DNA of 64,000 bases from Dugong dugon (lineage: Eukaryota; Chordata; Mammalia; Sirenia; Dugongidae). Both the position numbers and the translations under genes were made by a program. The stretch lies in NCBI GenBank assembly GCA_030035585.1, contig CM057482.1:41769501-41833500 (forward strand), read 5' to 3'. A model generated the notes under the pieces. The model searched no databases. It saw only the letters and a list, made by a program, of their open reading frames with translations, and was not told the origin of the DNA. This document shows positions 9,691 through 22,646 of this stretch, piece after piece (position 1 is the stretch's first letter; every line of letters begins with the position of its first letter).

Positions 9691-11902
9691 TCTTCCCAGA
9701 AGAGATGATAGTGAACCTTGCTAAAGCTCTAAAAGACCAGATAAATTCTTCTAGGTGGAGGAAGGGGCTGCATTCAAAGTTAAGGTGAAAGAAGTACAGG
9801 GACAGCAGTGTGAAAAATATTGCAAAATTCTAAAATTTTAACATTTGTTCCTCTGAAATGGGATTAGCATTTCCAAAGAATGAAAACCTTTATTATTCCA
9901 TCATTGTCATGGACTATTTTCAGGTGTCTAGCCACTCCCAGTTTTCTCTTCCTTGGGCTCTTCCCCCTACCTCAGGGGAGGTCCCTCAGTGATCATATGT
10001 GTGTTTTGCCATCCTACAACATTATCAGACTCCTAGTTCAAGTTGGGTCGGTCAGACTCTCTCTGGCATGAACTTCTTAATTTTAACACAGAACTATTGG
10101 GAGCTGAGTCAGTTTAATGGCATGCCCCAAGGGGGAAGGAAAGCAATTGCTATTTGAGGTCCCAAAACAGACGTATTTCCACATTTCCCAAGGCCACTTG
10201 ATTCACTCCTTCCATGATATCTTCAGTCTTCTTCCAATGAACTTCCCTTTTTGTTTCAACTAGCTCAAGTTATTTTCTGTCAATTGCAGCAAGATCACTA
10301 ATACAGTTATGTATCATTTTTATATTTCATTATTCTTAATTAATATAATTCTTCTTGGCTACTTTTCCCTTGACAGGTAATGATCTATGGCCAAGAAAAC
10401 AAGTTTGACTTCTTTTCAGAGCAATAGCATGAAATACCAGAGAACATACAGCCAAAAATTAAACTGTAAGTTTCTTGAGGAAAAGTGACTGTATCTTTGG
10501 TAACTCTGCCATACCATTTCCCAAAGTAGTAACTGACTAGTTATCACCATCATTCAACAACTCACTAAATAAAAGATCCATTTTTTATTAAGATCAGCTC
10601 ATTCAACAGCCTGCTGAAAAGAAGATCCAAATACAAAACTCTATCCATTTCTACATTTAAATTCACTTCCATGGAGTTGACGTTATCTATTTCATTAATG
10701 TGCTTAAGAACGCAAGTGCCATTATAGCTTAAAGAGAATTCAGAGCAGCCATACATAACATTGCCAACATCTCCACAAATTATCTTTGTTATCAGAGACA
10801 AGTTGTATTCAGGGAAGACATCCAGTAGCTCTCACTGTGACTCAGTATTTCAAAAGAAGAGATTTGCCCAGGAGTATGATTTCTTCTGCCCTCCCACCTT
10901 CCCTCTCCCTGAGCCACCATCTGGGTAGAGATGTACTGAGGAATTGCCAAAAATTGCTTCATTGAACAATAGGTGTCACTATGTGACAGTGTCCAAAGAT
11001 TAAGCTGTTACCCTCGGGTGATGACAGGACCAAAATAAAAGGATCCTGGAGACTTTAGATTTAGCGCAGACAGAGACCTGGTAGGGAAGTTAAGAATGAT
11101 TTTTATTCCAGCCAGACTGAATCACATATGCCCAAATCTCTCTGTCCAATGAGCCTCTTTGATTGGAGAGAGTCAACAGGGAAAATCTTGTTCTTGCCCA
11201 GGTGTCTGAGTTAAAGAACTTGGAAAGGCTTTTCCTATGAGGCAGCAGGCAGCTGTAAAACAGTTCAAGTCCAAATGCAGGTTTCAATTCTATAATCTTG
11301 TCAAGGAAGAAGAGAGTTCTAGCTATCACCCCAGATGACAATTACTTCTACCATCTCATTTTTTAAAGGTTTCAGTTCTGAGACTACTATCCTCCCATCA
11401 GATAGAGTATGGGATATGTTGAGATGACATTTTTAAGAGACTAGATAGTAAAATTTTATCTGGCCATCTGAGTCACTCAGAAAGCCCCAAGCACTCTCCT
11501 TTTAACTTGTGTTATAATAAAACAAATTATTCTGGTGTCACAGACCTTGAATATCTACTAACCTTGATAAGCACTTACGTCTAAACAAAAAGAGAATCAA
11601 TTTGCATTTTCCTTTTGCTGGCTAACATATTGCTTCATTTTATAGTTGCCATTAAATGTTATTGCTATCTTTACATACCACATTAGGCAGTTTGTGTCCA
11701 CTGTTCATGCATAGTTCCATCAGAATGTTTCAGGTTGAAGGCACTTTCACAATGATGTTGCTTTTGTCCTGCGCCGACACTGTTATCTTGAGTGTGTTTA
11801 TTCCAACAGGTCTCTCCAAGACCAGAAAACTGTCCTCTGAGAAAACATGTCAGTCATCGCCTTCACTCAGAGTCTGAACTAACAATGCTTGAGGTCTGAG
11901 TA
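9691..11902. other. Unique AT-rich sequence, nothing recognised
   Basis: No supported gene, RNA or repeat family. Short frames lack domains and coding context. Confidence 0.45.
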
Positions 11903-11925
11903 AACACACACACACACACACACAC
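11903..11925. repeat. (AC)n microsatellite, about 11 units
   Basis: Uninterrupted AC dinucleotides. Confidence 0.95.
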
Positions 11926-11991
11926 GGCTTACCTGGGTGGCCAGATAGGTAAAGCTTCTTGGTTTGATTTTAATGACTGAAAGCTGTGTAT

Positions 11992-12188
11992 CTGTTGCCG
12001 TTGAGTCAATTCCTACTCATGGTGATTCCATGTTACAAAGTAGAACTGCTCCATAGGGTTTTCTTGGCTGTAATCTTTACAGAAGCAGATTGCCAGGCCT
12101 TTCTTCCATACCACTGCAGGGTGGATTCGAACCGTCAATCTTTAGCTTAGTAGTTGCACGAAAACCATCTGTACCACCCACGGACCCT
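11992..12188 (-). mobile_element. AfroSINE-type SINE, long-body variant
   Basis: The tail end reads TGTTGCCGTTGAGTCAATTC, the body has GAACTGCTCCATAGGGTTTT and GTAATCTTTACAGAAGCAGA, and the head end has a diverged B box (GGATTCGAACCGTC) and CCACCCACGGACCC. Confidence 0.85.
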
Positions 12189-13200
12189 GAAACCTACATA
12201 GGCTCAAGAAGTACCTTGAAGAAACCATGGAATTCTAAACCATCTCACCAGGCTGACAAAAACTTCAAACCATGTAAGTCTTGGCCTTTGAATTAGCATT
12301 TTCTCTTCTGATCTATGGCCTCTTAATTTTCTGGGGCAAAGGTAAGAGACCGCAGGCTTTCATTACACAAACGTCTGTGGATTGGAAGAAATGGGAAGCA
12401 TACTCATTCTGGAAACCACAAATACTTGAGTTAGAATAATTGAGAAATGGCCACTGGCAGGTAGGATAACACAATTATTATAGATGTAACCTTTTGGGAA
12501 GTAAAAACAGAAAGTCTTAACCCAGAAAGATAGATGCACTCACTAAAAAAGAATGATCACCAAAGACCCATTTCACGATGTAAAAGCATATAAGTAGTGG
12601 CTGCAGAACACCATTCCAACAAAGACAAATAGCTTGGTCAAAGATCAAAAATTAAAGCGTAAAATATTGATATTTTAAAATTGAGTTTTCGTAATAAAAA
12701 AAAGAACACACACAAAAGAACCATTTTCTCCTGGTATATATGGCAACCATATTTTAATGTATATTCAGCTATTCTTTATTTTATATTAGTCTTGTATGCC
12801 TTTTATGTCCTGATTCCCTTCTAAATCGATAAAGAATATGCCTGGACTATTTTTACATTTGTGAAATATCTGAACCTTGAATGCCAAATACTTAATCTCT
12901 TCATTACTGATTAATCACGTTGTGTCATAAGGGAACAAGATTCTAAGAATCTAATGGACAGGTAAAGTATCTTTAAATTTTGTCCAGTGTCTTGTGGAAA
13001 GTAAATAATGATGATGGAGGAGATGCTGATAAATAAAAATAAAGCAATGCTCTGGCAGAACTATTGATCCTTGGAAAATATGGGAATCCCCCAAAGAGTT
13101 TAAAATATAATAACACTCCAGTCAGAAACCGTAGGCAGGCACTTTATGTGTTGTCCAGTGAAAGAGAAGAAAACACATATTTATAAAACTAGAAAGTGTC
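12189..13200. other. Unique AT-rich sequence, nothing recognised
   Basis: No supported gene or repeat family. Confidence 0.45.
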
Positions 13201-13204
13201 AACT

Positions 13205-13325
13205 GTATGAGGTGTCTGGAGTCAGACTTGGGGAAGGAAAGGTGAATGAAGCATTGCACCTGCTCTGGAGAATTTTACAACCCAGGAGGGAGACTGACAA
13301 GAAAGCAATCAAAACATGTAATATG
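13205..13325 (-). repeat. Possible L2/CR1-type relic
   Basis: Motif order (GGAAAGGTGAATGAAGCA, CACCTGCTCTGGAGAATTTT, GGGAGACTGACAAGAAAGC) resembles the reversed L2 3' region. Diverged, so tentative. Confidence 0.4.
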
Positions 13326-13439
13326 GTAAGTACTCAATTTCCCTGTGTAACACTGAAAATTATTTCAATATTACCATCACCTTAATCCTCATGATTTTCT
13401 CAGGAACTTTGTGTTACTTTTAATTGTAGTCCACATTGG

Positions 13440-13712
13440 GACATTTAAAAAATTTAAATAATGCACTTTAATTTTTAGAGCAATTTTAGGTAGACAGAAA
13501 AAATTATACACAAAGTAGAGAGTTCCCATATATTCCCTGTTCCCTCCGCACAAAGTTTCTCCTATTTATTAACATAGTACATTTGTTACAATCCATGAAC
13601 TAATATGAATACATTATTATTAACTAAGATCCACAGTTTACATTAGGGATCACTTTTTGTGTTGTATGCTGCTATGGATTTTGACAAATGCATAATACCT
13701 TGTAACACGCTG
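13440..13712. repeat. Old L1-related interspersed repeat fragment
   Basis: The run CACTTTAATTTTTAGAGCAA, GTAGAGAGTTCCCATATATT, TGTTACAATCCATGAACTAA and TTTTGACAAATGCATAATAC is a widespread mammalian repeat that I associate with old L1 elements. Exact subfamily and orientation are not certain. Confidence 0.5.
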
Positions 13713-14068
13713 AGATTACCTAAGAGTAAGGTAATAAGCCTAGGCATAGAGCTACAGTTTTTTCTGCTCATTCAGAATCAAGGAGGGTTGTGATTTTCTG
13801 CAGCATCTGCACAGGAGGCTGAAGCCCATGGGTATTTCTAAGCTTCCTCCCCAAAATGCAAGGCCTAAGCAAGCCTGCTTAATTTAGCTTGTGCTTGCTA
13901 TGTTACCTCTAAGCCCCATGCCATGCCATCAGAAGTTGGAAGAATTTTATGGGTTTCCACAAATAACAATTTAAAAAAATCTAGAAACCAAGCCACTGTC
14001 ATTTAGAATCTCTCCCCATCCGTATTCATTCTTTCATTGCAATGCCAAATTAAAGTTTACTAAAGGTG
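13713..14068. other. Unique sequence, nothing recognised
   Basis: No supported gene or repeat family. Confidence 0.45.
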
Positions 14069-14235
14069 GAGGGGCCCTTGTGGCACAGCGGTTAGGAGCT
14101 TGGCTGCTAACCAAAAGGCTGGCAGTTCGAATCCATCAGCTGCTCCTTGGAAACCCTATCTGGCAGTTCTACTCTGTCCTGTAGGGTTGCTATGAGTTGG
14201 AATTGACTCAACGGCAATGGGCTTGGTTTGGTTTA
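14069..14235 (+). mobile_element. AfroSINE-type SINE, short variant (first of a tandem pair)
   Basis: Complete copy from GGGGCCCTTGTGGCACAGCG to GACTCAACGGCAATGGGC, then a TTGGTTTGGTTT tail that touches the next SINE. Confidence 0.93.
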
Positions 14236-14245
14236 AAGAAGGTGG

Positions 14246-14457
14246 AAGGAGCCCTGGTGGTGCAGTGGTTAAGAGCTTGGCTGCTAACCAAAAGGTTGGG
14301 AGTTTGAAACCACCAGATGCTCTGCAGGAGAAAGATGTGACAGTCTGTTTCCGTAAAGATTACAGCCTTGGAAACTCTATGGGGCAGTTCTACTATAAGC
14401 TCACTTGCTATAAGTGGGAGCTGACTCACTGGCAGTGGATTTGGTTCTTTGGTTTAA
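14246..14457 (+). mobile_element. AfroSINE-type SINE, long variant (second of a tandem pair)
   Basis: Complete copy starting GAGCCCTGGTGGTGCAGTGG. Compared with its neighbour it has an extra block (CAGGAGAAAGATGTGACAGT, then CCGTAAAGATTACAGCCTTG) between head and body, so two subfamilies sit side by side in the same orientation. Confidence 0.93.
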
Positions 14458-16873
14458 AGAAGGTACGGAAACATTTACTCTAGTAAAATGGCAGTAATTA
14501 CTAATTTTTTTCAAGAAATAAAAATACTCATAGGCATCTCCATCTAAAGGGTTTTAAAGCAATTTTAAAATCTAATAAGAAATTGTTTAAGGGCAAATAT
14601 TTGCATTACCCAAAGACTTTTATTTTACTAAAGTGTTCCTTACAGAATTCTTCTAAATGGCAAACTTTCCTGGTTGCATTTAAACAGTTGTTTACAGATC
14701 ATTAACTACTCACGAAAACGTTGGTGTAGAAAAACTGCCAAAGTATGAGAAGCTGCCTTTGATTCACCAAAATTTAAGTGAAGGGTGTCTGATATAATGA
14801 AGTTGGAAGATGGAATTCAGCTTACTAGAAATGAAATTTGAGAATGATTTTGGGTATACGTCTATGGCATGCAAGTCATTTTTATATAAGTTTTCTTCCT
14901 TGCAGGCAAACACCTCAGATTTTAAGAACGTTATTTTTAATGCTGAAATATTTGGACACCATATGCAACTATTAAAATTTACCAAACTATTACCCACTTT
15001 GTGATATTTAGGTGGTTTTCAATGTTTTTAATTCAATAAACACCACCTATTAATTTCGTAGTGTACAAAGTTTTGCACACACTTCTAGTTGATTCCTTAG
15101 GATTGATGTAAGAAAGTAGAATTACTGGATAAATTGTATATTATTATTTTTTTAAGTTCTTGGTGCAAATTTTTGATTTCCTTTTCAGAAAGATAGTGCC
15201 AACATACGCTTTCTTCACAATGCTTTTCTCACTGAATTCTCACTGGAAGTATGAGCATTCTGAAAATGGTTCTTAAAGTTTTAGTTGAAAATATTCCCTT
15301 TTGTTTTTTATTTTAAAATAATTTTGATTACAAACAAATTTGAACACATTTATTATTTTAATTATTGATTTGTATTTCCTTTTGTAAACTAATTGCTTTA
15401 CTCTTGCAATGTTTTCTCATTGGAAGATCTTAGTACTTTTGATATGTATGAGTTATTCACACATCAAGGGTAACACTTTTCCTTTCAGATCAGTAACAAT
15501 TTTTTTTTTCCTAGTTAGGTGTTTGCATTTTAATTTTCTTTGTGGAATTCGTAACATAATATTTTGTAGAATTTGTAACGTGTGCCTTTGATTTTTTTGT
15601 AATCAGTTTTAGACTTAGAAAAGTATTTCCCCAGAAATTAGATAAATTATTCATTTTCTTCTATTTTTTATGTGTTTTTAAACAATGGCTTTACCAGCTC
15701 AATGAGTAGGCCAGTCTCCTAATCTCCCTAAGACATTTTTCCCCTCATAAAGTAGAAATTATAGCAACTATTTTGCAGAGTTCTGTGCAGTCTTTGCAAT
15801 GAAAACTCTTTGTCCTCAGAAGGTGATAAAAATAAAAGTTCAATAATATCTATTTTTATAGCCGACAGAATCTGAAACACCAAAAAATTTCAACATATCT
15901 CGACCATGCAGAGCAAAACAAAATATAGCCTTAAGACCTTTGAGCAACACAGAAGTCAATATGCTTTGGTCAAATGTAAAATAACCAAATTGTTTATGAG
16001 TTCCTTTGAGCCAAACTTTATGATGACCTTACCCTCCAGTTTTTGTTTTACTCCTCGAGAACCTTCTCCAAATAATATGTAATAAGAAGCTAATGCATCC
16101 TAGAGATGAACTAAATCTCCTAAACTCTTTGCGCTTGTGATCTTGGAAAAAGATTTTTCTCCCCACAACCCCCACTTCACTGCCCAGTTCATATGACTTA
16201 GAGTGGCTTCTCCTATCCCCAGCTCCTGTATGAATCAGTTTCAGGACTCAGTTCTGATCATTATATACAAGGTCACTTTTTAATTAGAACAATATAGTAA
16301 AACATATGCTCAGAAGATAAATGAGGTACAAAGCTAGTTGTGCTACAGTGAACCCTTTTATTGGAAAGCCCTTAAAAATAATAAGCGTCACGTATAGTCC
16401 AGGGGCCTTTGCAACATATTTCAGTGCAGCCAAGGGGCTGCCACAGTGAGTGAATACCTTGTTATAGTGAACAATCATTTGGCAGCATAGGTTATTTTAA
16501 TGGACACATCACTTTAAACGAAGCTTTCACCATCTGTTCTGCCCTCTAATTACAGATGCAAAAAGAACATAATTAACAATTGCATCATAAAAAAGTAAGA
16601 TATAAGTGATTTAAATGCATGTGTATCTTCTTTATTCAATGCAGCATACAGCTGTTATGTTGTTTTCATGCTTCAAACGCAAGTGAGGAAGGAAATCGCT
16701 CTTCTCTGCTGGAGTGAGTTCCCTGATACAGGGTATTTTGGGGTGTGAATAAATGCGAAAGCATGTGCTCTCGTGCTGCCTTCGCATCAAGGGAGATGGG
16801 AAGCTATTCTGTAATGCACTGTGTGATTTGGAGTGCGTGTTGGTGGAGAAATCTTTTTATTTTTGTTTTTTAA
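14458..16873. other. AT-rich sequence, nothing recognised with confidence
   Basis: Long T-rich stretches at 15,120-15,660. No supported gene, RNA or named repeat family. Confidence 0.45.
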
Positions 16874-17080
16874 TTGTTGTTAGTTGCATCAATTCATTTT
16901 CAACTCATGGTGACCCCATGTGTGCGGAATAGAACTGTTCCATAGAGTTTTCAAGGCTGTGACCTTTCAAATGCAGATTGCCAGGCCCGCTTTCCAAGGA
17001 TCCTCTGGCTAGATCTGAACCACCAACCTTTCAGCTAGTAGCTGAGCACTTAACCATTTGCACCATCCAGGGACTCCTAC
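16874..17080 (-). mobile_element. AfroSINE-type SINE, long-body variant
   Basis: The tail starts at ATTGTTGTTAGTTGCATCAA, with CAACTCATGGTGACCCCATG after it. This segment closely resembles the RTE 3' end at 22,651-22,710. The head end reads CCACCAACCTTTCAGCTAGT, then GCACCATCCAGGGACTCC. Confidence 0.92.
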
Positions 17081-17097
17081 ACTTTATTCCCAAAAAC

Positions 17098-17256
17098 AAA
17101 CAAACCCATTGCCACGGAGTTGATTCCGACTCATAGAGATCCTATAAGACAGAGTAGAACTGCCAAATAGGATTTCCAAGGAGTGGCTGGTAGATTCCAA
17201 CTGCTAACCTTTTGGTTAACAGCGGAGTGCTTAACCACAGCACCACCAGGACTCCG
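17098..17256 (-). mobile_element. AfroSINE-type SINE, short variant
   Basis: From CAAACCCATTGCCACGGAGT to CAGCACCACCAGGACTCC. It follows the previous SINE within about 20 bp in the same orientation, a second tandem pair. Confidence 0.93.
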
Positions 17257-17992
17257 GCCAACTCTTTAATAGGTTTGCACATTTCAGTGACTGCTCAGTT
17301 AAGTGTATGTAACAACCAAAAGGTGTAGACTGATAATTTGTGACAAACAAATATTCTTTCAGAATAGAATGACAATATTGGTTTCCACAAAATCACAGAG
17401 GTATCCTTCTTATGGAAACCCATTCTGGTTTCCCAAGACCAACTCTTCAGACGTATAAGCAGAGAAGTGGACTTCCTTCATTTTCCCCAAATGCCTCAGA
17501 AATTTTTCAAGATTCCCCCTTGGATTTACAACAACTTAATGATTACTCATTTTGGAGAGGATATTTTAATGTGCTAGCCTCAAGATGAACTTAATTCCTC
17601 GCTGAGATTCCGTAAAACCTCCACAATTATTTGGTACTGACACAATCACAATGTATCTGAACTTTAAATAAAAAGTTTGTTAAATTCATTTTGTACAAGG
17701 TCAATTTCTTTTAAAACAATGAAGTTGGATAGTCAAAAAAATTTTTTTCACCGAGTAAAATATTTCCTTCTTAGGGCTAACTGCTGAGGAGGGTGGTGCT
17801 AGGAAAGAAAAACAAAAATAACAAAAAAACCTAATTGGTGAAGAGTGCAAAAATAAATAGGAGCCTGTGTGGATGATTACTTAAAATTCTATGCTATAAT
17901 CCTGTTAGTGATAAGACTATGTTGCCTTGCAAAAGTTCTTCCTTCAGCTTCTCTATGATTTTGCAGAGAATGATTTAAACTTAGCATAAAGC
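17257..17992. other. AT-rich sequence, nothing recognised
   Basis: No supported gene or repeat. Confidence 0.45.
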
Positions 17993-18152
17993 CAAAACCA
18001 AACTCATTGCTGTGGAGTCAATTCCGGCTCATAGTGACCCTATAGGACAGAGTAGAACTGCCCCATAGAGTTTCCAAGGAGCAGCTGGTAGATTCAAACT
18101 GTAGACCTTTTGGTTAACAGCCCAGTTCTTAACCACTACACCACCAGGGAAG
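17993..18152 (-). mobile_element. AfroSINE-type SINE, short variant
   Basis: From AAACCAAACTCATTGCTGTG through GACAGAGTAGAACTGCCCCA to ACTACACCACCAGGGA. Close to the typical sequence, so among the younger copies here. Confidence 0.94.
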
Positions 18153-18280
18153 GTGCTTTGAAGGTATTCCTTAAGTAGTTAAAACGCTCTCCTCTCCCAC
18201 CAGTCTAATTTACATTTCTAATTTGCCTAAAAAAGAAACAAAATGGGGTCCTGTCCTATTCGGACTCCTAGGGACACTAT

Positions 18281-18374
18281 AGGAGCCCCAGTGGCATGGT
18301 GGTTAAGAGCTATGGTAAGCTACTGCTACTAACCAAAAAAGGTTGGCTGTTCGTCCTATACATTCACTATGAGA
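18281..18374 (+). mobile_element. Partial AfroSINE-type SINE with internal rearrangement
   Basis: The head GGAGCCCCAGTGGCATGGTG is followed by a partly repeated block (GTAAGCTACTGCTACTAACC), then TTCGTCCTATACATTCACTA. The middle of the SINE body is missing. Confidence 0.75.
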
Positions 18375-19436
18375 CTGCCACCATCTTTCTCCTGCTAATT
18401 TGCCTAGTAACTTCTTTTAAAAGATAAACCAGAGATAAACAAGAGTTTGTACTGTCCAAACATGAAAATTTTAATTATTTGAAATGTATAAATTTATGAG
18501 GTTGCATATTGTATGTACATATTGAGCAGAACCCATTGCTAAATATTTTGCACAGCATCTCTACACACTGTCTACAAGGAATTAAAGCAGGATAATAACA
18601 ATGGTTGTTGTGCCTGAGTTGTTACATCAAAGAAGAGTAAGACTTTTTATACAGTATTTGTAAATTCTAAAATTTCTGTAACAAGTACTTATAATTTTTG
18701 AGTAATCATAAAAAATGCATAGTTTAAAAGGCAGGGAAAAAAAATTGAGCTATAAGGCATTTAAATCCAGTTTCCAACCTGCTAATGAATTTGTATTTTT
18801 ATGAGACTCTGTAGCTCCTGGTTATGATTTCCCTGTGCTGTCATGACGATATAAGAACTGACTGCAGATTGATTGAAATCAGAAATAACTACAGAATTTT
18901 ATATCAATTAATTTGTGAAATAGCATGACATTACCATTATTTATAAAAATTAGCACAGTTTTATGGAAAAAATAGCACCCAATTAGAAATTCCCATCAAA
19001 ATTATGTAACTATTTCTTTGCGTTGCAATAATAATACTGTTAAAGAAAGAACTAGAGGGAGACTTCTCTATTCTAGGCCTTTCCGAACCTTGGTTAGCAG
19101 CATGAGAGAAGTAAGGACAATGCATAAAAAATAAAATTTATTTTATAACTTCAAAGTTTAGTCTGAGATTATTAATTTTAATTGTTTTTAATTTAAAAAT
19201 TGTAATAAATGCGGGTGGTTTTCTAAATAATAGAAAAACTCATGTTCCCCCACCTACTGATTTTTATTTTACTTCTTTGTAAATGCTAACGTCTCTTTAA
19301 GGACATTTAAACTATAGCTTGAAATGTGAGAAGAAGATCCTTTTGGAAAGTGAAAAAAGAATATCTTTTAATTATCATTTTTAAAATATGTTTTGAACTC
19401 AGTTAACCAGCTATGAGTATATGTCTTACAAGTTGT
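18375..19436. other. AT-rich sequence, nothing recognised
   Basis: No supported gene or repeat. Confidence 0.45.
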
Positions 19437-19600
19437 AGTTGTTCTCAGGTTCCGTCAAGTCAGTTCCAACTTAGGCGAGCCTGTAGAACAGAGTAGAACT
19501 GCCCCATAGGGTTTCCAAAGAGCAGCTTGTGGATTCAAACTGTGGGTGGACCTTTTGATTAGCAGCTGAGCTTTTAACCACTATGCCACCAGGGCTCCGT
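19437..19600 (-). mobile_element. AfroSINE-type SINE
   Basis: Tail GTTCCGTCAAGTCAGTTCC, body AGAACTGCCCCATAGGGTTT, head end CACTATGCCACCAGGGCTCC. The tail has the RTE-like CCGTCAAGTCAG string. Confidence 0.92.
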
Positions 19601-20254
19601 ATCTTATAAGTGTGATGATATATCAGGTAAACCTGTATTGTAGAACATTAGAGTTGATCAAATATAAAAAATGGAAAAATTTAGCGTTATTAACACAAAT
19701 GTTCACACGTACATTTTGGAAAAACTTTCTCTTAATTTTTTAAATTTCTTTTATGATAGGCAATAAATTTTACTAAAAAGAATGTGAACCTCAGGAGAAA
19801 ACTGAACTGAAGGAGCTCTGTCCTTGATAATAGAATCTACATCTGAAATCCTTTACATTATTTTTACTTCAGGAGAATTCAGAAAAAAATGTCAAATCAG
19901 TATTTCTGAACACATTGCTTTCTGGTCAAGAAAGCCTCAATAGTTGCTATTCAAAGAATCAGTTCTCTTTATTTAAATATGTATTATTTGTCCTTTTAAA
20001 GAAAGACTGAATCACCAGAAAAATTTGTTTTAGCTTAACTTTGTTTTTCAATTAAATCACAAGTAACTTTTCTCTCTCTCCCACTCTGTTTTCTTTTTTA
20101 CACAATTCTCAGTTGCATTTAATTTAAAGAACAAAAAAATATGTCAAAGCAATAGCTGGTCAGCTATAAATTCAGTTTTAATTCAGACATTTCAGAGCTA
20201 CTACTTGCTAGTAATTTGAAATGAATTTAAAAATAAATGTATCATAAAATGCTT
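19601..20254. other. AT-rich sequence, nothing recognised
   Basis: No supported gene or repeat. Confidence 0.45.
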
Positions 20255-20587
20255 AGAACAGAACATGAGAGAAATGTTTTGAGGCCTAGTTTTCAACAAT
20301 AGATACATGAATATGACACCAAAAGTATGAGGAACAAAAGATAAAATAGACAAGTTGAGCTTCATCAAAATTAAAAACATTTGTGCATCAAAGGACTTTA
20401 TCAACAAAGTGAAGAGACAACCTACAGACTAGAAGAAAATATCGATAAAGGTTTAATATTCTACAAGTCAACAATAAAAAGATAAACAATTCAATTAAAA
20501 AATGGGCAAAGGACTTGAATACACATTTCACTTAAGATATATAAATGGTCAATAAACACATGAAAAGATGCTCAACGTTATTAGTCA
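20255..20587 (+). pseudogene. Old L1 ORF2 C-terminal-region fragment
   Basis: Motifs of the L1 region downstream of reverse transcriptase: GCATCAAAGGACTTTATCAA, AAAAAATGGGCAAAGGACTT and CATGAAAAGATGCTCAACGT. Truncated on the right where a SINE begins; the L1 does not visibly resume after it. Much more diverged than the L1s at 31-58 kb. Confidence 0.75.
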
Positions 20588-20757
20588 CTTACAGTTGCCA
20601 TGGAGTGGACTATTGGCGACCCTGTGCTCTTCAGGGTTTTAAATGGTTGACTTTTTGGAAGTCGATCACCAGGCCTTTCTTCCAAGGCATCTTGGGTAGA
20701 TTTGAACCTCCAACCTTTCAGATAGGAGCCAATTGTGTTAACCCTTTGCACCACCCA
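20588..20757 (-). mobile_element. AfroSINE-type SINE abutting an L1 fragment
   Basis: Tail CAGTTGCCATGGAGTGGACT, body GAAGTCGATCACCAGGCCTT, head CCTCCAACCTTTCAGATAGG, then TTGCACCACCCA. Diverged. Confidence 0.85.
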
Positions 20758-20924
20758 ATTTCCACATGAAATTATAACAATAGAGGACTAAAAGATGAAG
20801 TGTTTATAATTAACGGAAATTCCAAATCACTTTATTCATCTTTCACAACCTGTCTCCCAGCTGGTTAACTCTCCTGTGTGTTTTCATAATCCTTTGGCGC
20901 TCTATTAGAACATGTGCCTCATTC

Positions 20925-21090
20925 TCCTGAGCCTGTCTGTGCCTCTGTTTCCTCATCTGAGTGGGATACTGAGTACCAACTTCACTGGGTTATTGTGATT
21001 AGTGGATTAATGAATCATTAATGAGCATTAAATGAGTCAATGAAGGTAAAATTTTCAGAATATTTCCTGGACTATAAGAAGCACTCAATC
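20925..21090 (+). repeat. MIR-like SINE relic
   Basis: CTGTGCCTCTGTTTCCTCAT, CTGAGTGGGATACTGAGTAC and GTTATTGTGATTAG fit the forward MIR core, ending in ACTATAAGAAGCACTCAATC. Confidence 0.65.
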
Positions 21091-22646
21091 AATGAAAACT
21101 AATGTCAATAATACTGCTATATTACTATGACTACCACATACGTCTATATGCAGACTTTCTAACCAAATTTATAATTGTCGTACTATCTTGTTGATAGTTC
21201 TAACAGCTCTTAGAAGATTTCGTTGTTTTTTGAAATAGAGTAATGAAGTATATGGTGAATGCTATTTGTAATGGTGTAATTAGTGTCTGGAGGGAAAGTG
21301 TTTAATAGGCTCTGGAGAGGCCAAGGCACACTCACAGAAGAATGTGACTTGAAATATACAAGGCACTAAAAGGTAGCTCATTCTGGGTGGAAGAATAAGG
21401 TCAAGGCATGAGTCATGGGAGCATAGGTATAGAAGAGATGAAGCTGGAGCAGAGAATTATATTAGGTAAATGATGGAAAAGGCACTCATGTAGAGGTTAT
21501 TGCAGTAGTTTAAGCATGAAGATCTGATAGCCTCAACTAAACACAGCAATAGAAATCAAAAGGGTATAATCAGGTCACAGTGGGAAGAAAGATTCCATGG
21601 GGCTAGGTCACTGTTAGAACACAGGGAGCAGGAGAGAGAAAGAAGAAAAAAATTCAGAGCTGAGGCTAAATTTTTGAGTTTGAGCACCAAGGACAACAAC
21701 AGTAACACAAATGGGAAAAAGAAAGAGGAAGTAGATGCCCACTTCCTAAGGTGGAGGAAGAAACTGAGCTTGAGGTCTGCAGGTCAGCAGATTTAATAAG
21801 TAAATAAGTTATTGACATGTGAGGCTGAATCACTGAAGAGAAAACAAAATCAGAGATCTAGGTGAAATAAATCCTTAATTCAACTGGATCCTTTGTCCTT
21901 TTAAAGTTGGCATTAAGATTCGTTACTAATCAAAGACCCTCGGTAGTAGTCTCTTGATGCCATTGTCAGTGAGGAGAGGGACAAAACCAATCCAGCCATT
22001 CTTTTTCCAATCTGACACCCAAGGACTTGGTTTTATAAGGATCCAGCACATGGGTGGTTCTGCTGTACTTTGTACAGAAAGAGTACTTCAGGCTTTGGAT
22101 TGAAAAACATCTTTTCCTTTTAGCTGCAGCAATAACTTAGCTCCCAGAGACAAAGTGAGTGAGAGACAAAGGAAGGCCTTGCTGTCTCCATCCACTCCCA
22201 GCACACAAACCAGAGTCACAATGTGCATTCACAGCCTGTATTGGCATAAATACAAATGGACTGACATTCTCATTTTAGCTAAAATAAAGGTTATATCCTG
22301 CAAATAAAAAGAGTTTTGTCATAAAGTAAGACCTTTAACAAGCCAGAAAACAAACATTTATTTAAAAAATTTTTTAAACTCTGATTCAGACAAGGGAGGC
22401 CAGGCCAATGGCCGAATCCCATGGGGACATCCACATGCTGAGCTCTCAGCTTGGAAAGTTGACTTTTAATGGTGTGGTTAACAAACTATGTGTCCTCAAG
22501 TATAACTGAGAAAACTCCAAAGATATATCAATTCCAATTTCATGACACAGGCCTAAATATAGAGCGGGGGAAATGTTTGGTCATGTAGACACATCAAATT
22601 TACTGACCTTTCTAGATGTGACTACCAATAGTACCTTAAATGGAGA
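21091..22646. other. Unique sequence, nothing recognised
   Basis: No supported gene. Some purine-rich stretches. Confidence 0.45.
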
